25,043 bases of DNA from Saccoglossus kowalevskii (taxonomy: Eukaryota; Hemichordata; Enteropneusta; Harrimaniidae), in contig NW_003133344.1 in NCBI RefSeq assembly GCF_000003605.2, positions 451,767 through 476,809 on the forward strand, in the 5' to 3' direction. This document shows positions 17,254-25,043 of the stretch, one piece after another; position 1 is the first letter of the stretch; the number at the start of each line of letters is the position of its first letter. Both the position numbers and the translations under genes were made by a program. The notes beneath the pieces were generated by a model. It saw only the letters and a program-made list of their open reading frames with translations. It was not told the DNA's origin and did not search any database.

Positions 17254-18143
17254 AATAAACTTGTGCAAGTGCAAGGCTTTTCTGCAGAGTTGTCCAAGTT
17301 CCTCTCTTCAGCACAGTCGGACGGCACCAGACGTTTGCACAAATCCAAATGAAAACTGTACATTGATTGGTGTGACGGAAGGGTAGCAGATTTTTTCCTA
17401 TATTTATTTGCTCAAGAAAAATCTATATCGAGATTTTGTTGATATCTGTCAGTTTTATTCCCAGTTTTATCAGAATCTGCTGGACTGAAACTGCCTTCGA
17501 GTTCTATTATGAGTCAACTGTTTAAGTCTTTCCGCTCGAAGAGGCCATGCGCCAAGGGGCTAGCAAATCCTCCTGACTTGGACTTGTCGTTGGTTCTAGC
17601 GGCGTTACGATAGCCCCCTTCAAGTCTATAGATAAGGCGGACAGTATGTGAAGTATGTCACTATGAAAACAGTTTTTCTCTGGCGTCAGGTAGGCGGCGC
17701 TCAGAGATAGGGGCACTGTCCTTTAGTGACGGATGTGCTTCCTTTATGAACTCACAAGTTATATTGAAGACTCGGATAGGCTTTCTTGCCAAGAATCAAC
17801 GGATTCTATGTCCTTTCCGAGCTCTGAGCTGGTAATTCGACCACACCAAGGTGTCTAGGGGCAGTGAGAAGCGCATGTTTGTCTGTTATGGGCGAGGCAA
17901 ACAGAGCCACCTCGCTTCGAATATATCATCATTTCACAGTGGATTGTAGATACGATCGTGGAAGCGTATAACTTAACGGCTTCTTCATCGACTCCTTTGG
18001 AATGTCACCAGGCGAAGACACACAAAGTGCACGGAGTAGCCAACTTGTTGGCTTTGATTTCTGGTGCCTCGCTCGAGCAGGTGCTCCGAGCAGGGTTCTG
18101 GAGATTGCCTGAGTGGTTGTATCCTAGGATAAGACTTTGTTAG
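17254..18143 (+). pseudogene. DIRS tyrosine recombinase, degraded
   Basis: Several frames together give LHKSK.KLYIDWCDGR (SAM-like core-binding domain), CPFRALSW..DHTKVSRGSEKRMFV (catalytic domain entry) and, in the frame from 17958, THKVHGVANLLALISGASLEQVLRAGFW, which aligns with the H-x-x-R...A..W box of DIRS recombinases. The arginine of H-x-x-R is His here (CAC, 18030-18032), as expected from G-to-A decay of CGC. A tyrosine in WLYPRIR near the end may be the nucleophile. Interrupted by stops at about 17353 and 17425 and others. Confidence 0.7.
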
Positions 18144-18252
18144 TGAGTAGTTTCAGATTTAGTTTTTTGACCTTTCCTCTTTTGTGTCGAAAAATGTACA
18201 TTTCAGCTGTCGGAGCTTCCCCACCTTCGGTGAGCATACTACTCTGCCTAAT

Positions 18253-18311
18253 GAGTAATAAATGAAATTTATTATTTCCACAGACTTTCTTGTAGGTATG
18301 ATTAGGTAAAC
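18253..18311 (+). repeat. DIRS right inverted terminal repeat
   Basis: Begins GAGTAATAAATGAAATTTAT and ends near GTAAAC; inverted match to 14348-14404. Immediately outside, no clear target duplication was seen, as expected for elements integrated by a tyrosine recombinase. Confidence 0.85.
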
Positions 18312-18892
18312 AAACAGGTTTATACAAACCTAATAGTTTGGATGATGTATGGCATGCTAGTGCTATAATGTCAGATGACAATATGATATAACTAATGTAT
18401 CAGACAACCAGATTTGTTCATTTTATGATAACATCAATTTCAGTGAATATTTTTGGTAAAAAAATGCTATTTTTGACTTCTTGAAAACTACCAGCTCAAT
18501 TGCCTCTGTCTCCCATGGTGCCAACATACCAAGTAACGATTGCTAATCACTGATATATCACCATGTAGAACATTATCAGTATTGTTTTGAGGAAGAAACT
18601 CTTCAAAGAACTCGATCTTATTTAAACCATAAGATCAATTGTTTTAGCAACGGGTAAATTAAAAAACGCTTAAAGCGGGAAGATCGTCACCTGTGGACTG
18701 GGGGCTTTTTCACTGCTAGAATGGGGTAGACAAGACAATAGTAATGGAAATGAAATACACATACACCAACATATCGACTTAAAGCTCCTGGTTTTAATAC
18801 CTCTCAAAATAATTACAAGAAATAAAGCACTGAAAAATACAATGAATAAAGTCACTAAAATAGATTGCCAAGGGAAGTGTGCATTGGTGATA
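18312..18892. other. No recognised feature
   Basis: AT-rich flank of the DIRS element. The minus-strand frame 18670-18855 (hydrophobic, 61 codons) crosses a likely intron signal (ATTGTATTTTTCAG on the minus strand near 18838) and is not supported as a gene. Confidence 0.5.
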
Positions 18893-18898
18893 ACTTAC

Positions 18899-19063
18899 AG
18901 TTCCAGGATATAAAATGGATGACAGTCAATGGCTTCTGCATCACAACAACGAAGAAATACAGGAGTCTTGCTTGCAGAGGAACGCTGGTATTCTGGAGGG
19001 CACCGCTGAAAGCAGGAGGTCGCAGAGCAGTTCATACATGTCTCACAGAATGATGGTTGAAGT
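18899..19063 (-). CDS. Candidate exon, Cys-rich, unidentified
   Basis: On the minus strand a 54-codon open stretch reads FCETCMNCSATSCFQRCPPE, then ...FLRCCDAEAIDCHPFYILE, and ends at a perfect donor CT|GTAAGT (18898-18893), in phase 2. The acceptor is uncertain: GATGCAG at 19064-19065 or GTGAG nearer 19042, both with poor pyrimidine tracts. Ten cysteines in ~54 residues, including CC near the end, suggest an extracellular disulfide-rich domain, but no family can be named. No partner exon was found. Confidence 0.33.
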
Positions 19064-19261
19064 CTGCATCACTTGTCTTACAATATCATAGCAGCAACAC
19101 TCAGGATACTAAATTGAAATGATGGACCCCAACTGTCCTCAGTCTGTCCAATTTATAGACATGAATGGTAAAGATTTTGTGACACCACCTGGGTTTTCAC
19201 ATGAACCAATCAGAATATGATCTTTCTAGCAGCTATGTCACGTAGGCAACTCAGTAGATCA

Positions 19262-19385
19262 CAAACATCCTTTGTTATTCAAATAACAGCACACCTGGTA
19301 GATTCCAAATCTCCTTCCAAAGTTGTAAACACCCTTTGTTACGTAAATCCCAAGCACACCTGGTAGATTCCAACTGTACTCCCAA
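19262..19385 (+). repeat. ~66-bp tandem duplication
   Basis: AAACATCCTTTGTTA...AGCACACCTGGTAGATTCCAA occurs at 19262-19308 and again from 19329, each followed by a C-rich TCCTTCCAAA/CTCCCAAATA tail. Confidence 0.75.
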
Positions 19386-19451
19386 ATAAAATGACATTTA
19401 TTTTTGGCAAAAAAACTGCTGAGCGTTGAGCCAATTTGCCTATTCAAAGCA

Positions 19452-20790
19452 CAGCACACAATGGGAGTCTTTGCAGTTAGTCTGTCTGAGTGTGTATGTG
19501 TGTGTGTGTCCACTAATATTTCATGAACCGTATGTTGGTTTTTAATGAAACTTTGCGCATAGATGCTCTGGTCTAATGCACAGATTTCATTAGGTTTTGG
19601 TTAAAATCTATGCATATTAATTACCTAATTTGCATGATAATTAGCTAATTTTTAGCTGTTCCACTGATATCTAAAGAGCCATTCATTGGATTTTGATAAA
19701 ACTTGGTACATAGTTTTGGGTAAAAATCTATGCATATAATTAACCAAATTTGCATAAAGATTAGTCATTTTTCGGCTTTTCCACTGTTATTTGGGGTACT
19801 AACCATCACATTTCAATGAAACATGCATAGATACATAGAACAATGCACAGATATGTGAAATATTAATTACCTAATTTGCACAATTAATCAATTTTCAGCT
19901 TTTGATATTTTAAGTACTATCATTACTTTTCAATGAAATTTGGTACATAGATGCTCTAGAACAATGCAGAGACCTGATTAATTTGGGGTAAAAATGTGTG
20001 CTCATTAATCAACTAATTTGTATAATTAGTTAATTTTCGGCTTTTACATTGATATTGCATGTACTAATTAACCCATTTCAATGAATCGTGGTACATAGAT
20101 GTTCTAAGAAAATGCACAGACTTGATTAGTTTTGGGTTACAATCAGTGCATATTAATTACTTAATTTGCATAATTAGCAAATGTTCAGCTTTCACACTGA
20201 TATCACATGTACTAATTATTCCATTTCAATGAAACTTGGTACATTGGTGCTCTAGAACAGTGCACAGATCTGCTCAGTTTTGGGTTAAAATCAGATCATA
20301 TTAATTACCTAATTTGCTACTTAATAATTCATAATTTGTTGGTTCCAATCACATTTCAATGAAACTTTGTACATAGACGGTCTGTGACAGTACTTATCTT
20401 AATTTAGTGAATCTTGGTACATATATACCCTAACACAATATGATGATCTAATTAGTTTTAGGTTTATATACATCTATAATAATTACCTAATTTGCATAAT
20501 TACTTTTCAGCTTCCCACTAATTTATTTAGGATTAATCATCACATTATAATGAAATTGTGTACATATGCGCCTTGAAACAATATACAGATCTAAATTTAT
20601 GCATAATAATTGCCTAATTTGTGTAATAATTAATTTGGTTCATTGAGGTAATCCACAGACATGATTAGTTGATAAACATGCATATTGATTATCTATTATT
20701 AGCCCATTTCTGATATCTAAAAAAATCAGATTTAAATTGAATTCTCCACAGAGGTGCTCTGGAATTAGACTAAAACCATGGATGAAAAAT
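19452..20790 (+). repeat. Diverged tandem-repeat array, copy 2
   Basis: Starts with the same header as copy 1 (GCACACAATGGGAGTCTTTG, CAGTTAGTCTGTC, then a GT-rich run at 19489-19509). About nine units follow, with TGAAACTTGGTACATAG, GCTCTAGAACAATGCACAGA, GATTAGTTTTGGGT, ATTAATTACCTAATTTGCAT and CACTGATATC words. Same orientation as 2694-3963 and similar length. It fades near 20790. The word spacing of ~120-155 bp varies between units. Confidence 0.85.
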
Positions 20791-23317
20791 CAAATGTATT
20801 TTCTGTATATATTATTAATTTTGATAATGTGAATCACATTTTTTTTCATGTTGTGCATCTCAAATTGCAGACAAATATTAGTTGCCAGGCTTCTCGTTTG
20901 AAAAGCGAATCTTAAATTTGTCTCCAAAATGTCTTTGATTTTAATTAAATTGATCACAGGTCAGTTCAACATTTCTCCACGATGTAGTAATGTGTATGTA
21001 CAGAATTGGTTCAGAATTGAATGTGTCAATACTTGACATGTAGGCGTGATTAGTACCCTCCCCGGCCAAACGGCATCAGACCTCGGTGTTGGGGTTGGAG
21101 CACAGCGGAGGGTGCAACTCACGCGACCTCCTCAGGCTAGTGTAAACATGGTTTTGGAAAAGCATTTTTGTAATCGAATTGAAAGTCAAATTGAGTTCTG
21201 TTTTATAAAGATTTAAAATTGATTGTTTAGTACATAATTTATTTTCATGAGGATCGTGTATCTTTTACTGTGCATGAACCAATGCATATAAAGCAAATTT
21301 GCCCAAAGCAGACACTTCATTTTCCCTGTTTTGACAACCACCCCGCATTCATCGAATTGTCAACCCCTTACCAGCATGCTTTTGAAATGCCGGTCTTTGT
21401 TTGTACTTCGCGTTGAACTTGAATTCTTACCCTAGGGACTTCGCGTACGCGTTTTGTATTATGTATTGAAACTGTGAAAGGCCTGCTCTTGTGTTTTCAG
21501 ACTTGGTAATCACGTGGTTTTGTTAGCGGCTTGCAAAAATTGGCCGATGACATATTGTCGCCGGTGTCGCCTCGCTAGTGCTGCTATACAGTTGTATGTG
21601 TTACAGAAATGTATTAGACATTGCAACCCGACCGGAGACGAATGGGTGGTAGTTGGGTTGGCCTAGGAACGAAGCTGAACTATCGGAAGGAAACTGGTGT
21701 GTATTCCTTTGGGGGTCAATTTGAGTTTCCCGAGTGCCAACTTGCTTACGTATCACTGTGTTTCTAGACAGGTTGGTAAAAAAATTTGTTTGATGATTAT
21801 TGTCCATTCATGATTGAATCGTATGCTTTTGATATTGCGTACAACATTTTATCGTATATATTCACACTAGTAACTCGTCGCTCATCGCAAGTACAGCGTA
21901 TTAACACTGTATATTTATTTAATCGTAAATACGAAAGTGTCATGTGACCATCTCTTACTGAGACTCATGTATTTGATTGAACTTGATTAATGTCACCGAT
22001 TTTTGCGTGACTGCAGTAGAAATATTTTCCGTCCATTACATCAAACGCCTGCGGGTATTACAATGTTTTTTAAAACTTTTGAACTAATAGCTTCGCGATG
22101 AGTGGCTTTCGTAGTGAGTATGGTTTTATCGCAGTAATTGGTCCTTTCATCAGAGTTTACTGTATCATTAACAACTGGTGTTAATCAGGGAATACCGTCG
22201 TTAGGAGCTGTTAATTTGTCCTTATGATTTGTGCAGTTGCTCTAGCAGGAGTTCCTAAATAAAACCCATGCTCTGATATTGCCACCACCCTGTTTTTTTT
22301 TTTACGTCGACCAAGAAATATTTGACCTTTCATGGAATGCGCTCTGCATCACACATTCTTGTCGTACGGCTTAGTGGCATATTATAAGTAATTATCTTAT
22401 TGGTGTTGTAGAAGGATAGTTGAATATTGTTTATTGAAATTAATAATCCCCAGAACAATTTTCCAATATAGTTAAGATTTATTGTAAATTTAAATTGAAA
22501 GAAATTGCAATAAAAAATATTCCATCAGCAATGATGGGCGTATTTCGCGGACAGTGTTATTTACGAAAATATTTGTTCACTAGTTTATAAACTGGCTTGG
22601 CAATTCCCACCACCAATTATATATAATGTCACAGCATGCATGTTGGAAATTTGTTGACAAATCCAAAATCACTCTCGATAATTGTGTTTACTTTGCATGT
22701 GTGCTATGGTTGCATTTGAGGTTTTTATCATTTTTGACATTTATTTTATAGTTACATTTCCATGTATACCACAGGGTTCATATTATCTTTTGCTGTCTGA
22801 TTTAACTACACTGTGTACTTAGCAGTTTCCAGTACTTGTATACTGTGTAATGTGAACTTCGATAACGGTATCTTCAGGTCCCATATTGACTATGCCCGGA
22901 TTGATAACTTATGTAATACTTTCTTATCAGTGTATGACTTGTATATATAAAATACCACCAAGAAAACGTCAGAATAGTAAAAAAAGGCTTGAATTCAATT
23001 GCCAATTGCCCGCTGCCCGCTATACTGTAGATATTGTGCACAGGGATAACAACGGGAATGTTGTATTTCTGTTTAAATCATCTGCACCTTCATAAGCAGG
23101 AAAATTATTGTCCGAGTCTATGAGACATGCCAGCGATAGGCAAATATACGTTTACCTGAGATAATATTCCTTGCTTTCCTATCACGAAACAACAAATAAA
23201 AAGTAGACTCGAGTAATTATGAAACAAATGTGACAATATTATACTATATTATATGTAGACTTAATTAAAATTATTTATTCAATATTTCGCATTACTACCT
23301 CCAGATCTGGTATCCAA
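20791..23317. other. Long stretch with little coding signal, upstream of the aminotransferase
   Basis: About 2.5 kb. A GC-rich island with nested inverted repeats lies at 21044-21124. A plus frame at 22886-23095 (69 codons, KRLEFNCQLPAARYTVDIVH) reads somewhat like protein but lacks splice or family support. The last part should contain the promoter and 5' leader of the gene starting at 23318; a CTCCAG acceptor-like site at about 23300-23304 could mark a leader intron. No TATA box can be named with confidence. Confidence 0.45.
21044..21124. repeat. GC-rich nested inverted repeat
   Basis: Outer arms GCGTGA (21044-21049) and TCACGC (21119-21124), inner arms ACCCTCC (21055-21061) and GGAGGGT (21107-21113), with symmetrical 5-base spacers and a ~45-base GC-rich top. 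It could fold into a long stem-loop. Not recognised as a tRNA or known small RNA. Confidence 0.45.
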
Positions 23318-23547
23318 ATGGCATGGGATACGACACCTCGACCTCTAATGGTTGCATTAGCGGTCACTTCTGCTATGAGCTTTCTAAGTTATGTATCTGT
23401 ATGGTTGCTTAGGAAGCCAAAGAAGGAAAAACCAAGATATGGGCGGAAGATTCGAGACGAGGCATTCCTGCTAGGCGATGATGTCACCAATTGTAACCAT
23501 GGTTCTTATGGTACTGTGCCAAAACAAGTGCTCAAAGCGAGAGGAGT
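23318..23547 (+). CDS. Class V PLP-dependent aminotransferase, first coding exon
   Basis: 76 codons plus two bases from the ATG at 23318 to a GTATGT donor. Residues ~8-32 (PLMVALAVTSAMSFLSYVSVWLLRK) form one hydrophobic segment with positive flanks after it, consistent with a signal anchor. Residues ~56-75 read VTNCNHGSYGTVPKQVLKA, matching the LNHGSYG...P..V...Q opening of isopenicillin N epimerase-like aminotransferases. The ATG has G at +4 and no stop-free alternative upstream. Exact substrate is unknown; relatives include cysteine desulfurase and C-S lyase enzymes. The membrane segment is not typical of the family. Confidence 0.8.
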
Positions 23548-23641
23548 GTATGTAATATTTGTTGTCTTGGAAACCAAGTGGTTCAAACCGAATTGTTTTC
23601 TTCATGCTTTCAAATTTGTCAGTCATTGTTCTGAGTAATAG

Positions 23642-23769
23642 ACCTTAGATATAAATGCCGCCGAGATCTCGTTGAAAGTGCGAGACAATGGAACACTATT
23701 TGAGTTGTAAAAATAAGTTTCGCAACTCTCGCTTTCAACGAGATATCGGCGGCCATTTACATCTTAGGT
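23642..23769. repeat. 128-bp inverted repeat (foldback/MITE-like) in intron 1
   Basis: The left arm (23642-23685, starting ACCTTAGATATAAATG.CCGCC) and right arm (23727-23769, ending GGCGGCCATTTACATCTTAGGT) are reverse complements over ~43 bases with about six differences. They flank a ~40-base centre. It would form a strong hairpin in the pre-mRNA. No clear target duplication was seen. Confidence 0.8.
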
Positions 23770-23842
23770 ATATTATGATGAAGAAAACTTCCCGCCGAAC
23801 GTTTTATTCATATTATGATCGTGATATTTTCTTTTCATGTAG

Positions 23843-24009
23843 ATTCCTAAAAGAAGCAGAGTATTCCCCTGATATATTCATGAGACTGAAAAGTAACTTT
23901 TATTACGAGAAAGCGCTTCTCAGAGTTGCTGAATTTGTCGGCGCTAATATTGAGCACTTGGTATTTGTGGAGAATACAACAGCAGGTATTGCTATAAAAT
24001 CATTGTTTG
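23843..24009 (+). CDS. Class V aminotransferase, second coding exon
   Basis: Acceptor CTTTTCATGTAG, entered in phase 2 (GT + A), which fits exon 1. It reads FLKEAEYSPDIFMRLKSNFYYEKALLRVAEFVGANIEHLVFVENTTAGIAIKSLF. The family pattern is N-P-D-x-F at the start and LVFV.N.T.G....L at the end, the latter starting the cofactor phosphate-binding loop. Two donors give the same phase: GTATTG after 23985 and GTGATT after 24009. I chose the longer because GIAIKSL fits the family. The catalytic Lys and the rest of the protein lie beyond the window. Confidence 0.78.
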
Positions 24010-25043
24010 GTGATTGATTACTTGTACACACCTAGAAATAGTACATCTCTGTTAAGTCGATGTTTTGGTGACAAATCGATAGAGGGGTGAGTCTTGCACA
24101 GTGATATTTATCTGGTTTGATTGTGTACTTTCATTGTGTGCGTGCATGCTTTTTTAAATATAGCAATGTAACATTGTGTATATGAATAGCGTGTACTAAA
24201 AACAAACAGAATTAATAAAGACAAAAAACAGACATATCTGCTTGTTTTGCTTTTCACCTTTTTGAAACATTTGTAGAAAACGACTAACCACAACATTCAA
24301 AAGTTTTGTTGACAGATGTAATTGCAGTCAAATACGATATAACACAGATGATTTCAATGGCTTCAAGGTCACTATTAATAGAACATGTTTGATTAAGACG
24401 GGTGTCGTGATGTACTTACTCGTTTTGAATCATCTGGCATAACTTTATGCATACCATGGTATCCATATATGGGGTCTATAACTGATTTTATTATGATATG
24501 TATGTAATATTTGTGTTCAGTGATTTTCACATTTCGTTTTGACCGCGGAATTAGATATTCGTCGGGTATGTACTTTCACATGCGACAATAAATATTGACA
24601 ATAATTTGATCATAATTTTGTTCCAGACGTTCCACGTTTGACTTTTTCCTCCTGGCATTACACGTTTGAAATTGTTGCTGCAAACATTACACGTTAGATA
24701 TTTTTGTTCCAGATATTACACGATTGATATTTGTGGTCGTGTGAACTATTTTGACAAACTCCGCTAGCATACAGATTGCACTGTTGACTCACCCTATCAA
24801 CGAAACTGCGCCCTCATTAGACTAAATGTAAATTCTCTTGTTTATACAAAAAATAGAATTACTCCTTGGAAATGCATGTTCCAAAAATTATTATTTGCAA
24901 TTCAAGGTAACTCTTTTTTTCATACGTGGAATACAATTTTCCTGGTGATTTTTAATGCTGGCCGCTGTAACCTCAAAACATATACATACATTCACCACAT
25001 TCTCATGTTAATTTCCTCTGAAGGCATTAATACAGTTTTAAAA
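24010..25043 (+). other. Aminotransferase intron (to window end)
   Basis: No third exon with family motifs was found up to the end of the window. A short tandem repeat lies at 24629-24742; otherwise no feature recognised. Confidence 0.55.
24629..24742 (+). repeat. Four-unit tandem repeat, ~28.5 bp period
   Basis: Units begin GTTCCACG (24629), ATTACACG (24657), ATTACACG (24686), ATTACACG (24714), each followed by a T-rich TTGA.ATTTTTG.T... stretch. Diverged, with 28-29 bp spacing. Confidence 0.75.

Larger units (their letters stand above)
14348..18311 (+). mobile_element. Decayed DIRS-type tyrosine-recombinase retrotransposon
   Basis: About 4.0 kb bounded by inverted terminal repeats: 14348-14404 (ending AATAAATTTCATTTATTACTC) and 18253-18311 (starting GAGTAATAAATGAAATTTATT). 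The inner ~24 bp are identical and similarity extends to about 58 bp. Inside, on the plus strand, are a Cys/His gag-like segment, a reverse transcriptase N-terminal remnant, an RNase H, and a tyrosine recombinase. This order defines DIRS retrotransposons, and inverted rather than split direct terminal repeats fit the DIRS1-like group. The coding part is more GC-rich than its surroundings. Intact elements are usually 5-6 kb; the reverse transcriptase core is missing and frames are broken many times. Confidence 0.85.

Noticed and set aside
21044-21140. tRNA or tRNA-derived SINE
   Set aside because: A-box- and B-box-like words are poor matches and no cloverleaf or poly(A)/T-run terminator could be drawn.
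22886-23095. 69-codon plus frame ending VVFLFKSSAPS
   Set aside because: Reads slightly protein-like but has no recognised motif, no acceptor, and its first half is AT-rich filler; not enough to call.
23688-23842. Upstream part of the 109-codon frame at 23688-24017
   Set aside because: It runs through the intronic foldback and across a clear acceptor at 23842; only the part after 23842 is exon.
24629-24742. Possible CRISPR-like spacing of ATTACACG units
   Set aside because: Only four short diverged units with ~28.5 bp period in a eukaryotic intron; an ordinary minisatellite.

Overview
The window is nuclear DNA from an animal, most likely a non-vertebrate metazoan (a marine invertebrate deuterostome or lophotrochozoan would fit, but the species cannot be read from the sequence). 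It is AT-rich. Its genes are split by GT-AG introns, and it carries remains of several eukaryotic transposon classes plus a 50-N assembly gap at 10406-10455.

Left part (1-4800): a broken Penelope-like reverse transcriptase on the minus strand (1-611); a tentative minus-strand gene end with two or three small exons (787-1877); and a decayed pogo/Tigger-type DDE transposase on the minus strand (about 2419-4800). The transposase is split by a 1.27-kb array of diverged ~125-160 bp tandem units.

Centre (4912-12784): nine plus-strand exons encode the last ~450 residues of aminopeptidase B (RNPEP), an M1 zinc metallopeptidase of the leukotriene A4 hydrolase group. They include GGMEN, the zinc motif HEIAH split by an intron, [11 protein letters not shown] and PYEKGF, and run to the stop codon and a candidate poly(A) signal. 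Splice phases agree throughout, but exon 6 of those visible has lost one base (9527-9529). The N-terminal exons are not in the window. The introns hold a pyrimidine-rich minisatellite with a TA-flanked 180-bp MITE inside it, and a second repeat family around 8.5-11 kb.

Right part (14348-18311): a DIRS-type tyrosine-recombinase retrotransposon with inverted terminal repeats. It is internally deleted through the reverse transcriptase core and full of frameshifts. A lone minus-strand candidate exon with a perfect GTAAGT donor follows (18899-19063), then a second copy of the 1.3-kb tandem array (about 19452-20790, same orientation as the first), then about 2.5 kb with little coding signal.

The far right (23318 onward) holds the first two coding exons of a class V PLP-dependent aminotransferase (isopenicillin N epimerase-like) with an N-terminal membrane segment. 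It continues beyond the window. A 128-bp near-perfect inverted repeat sits in its first intron. No rRNA, tRNA or CRISPR array was recognised. RNPEP and the aminotransferase are independent genes; nothing here suggests they work together.
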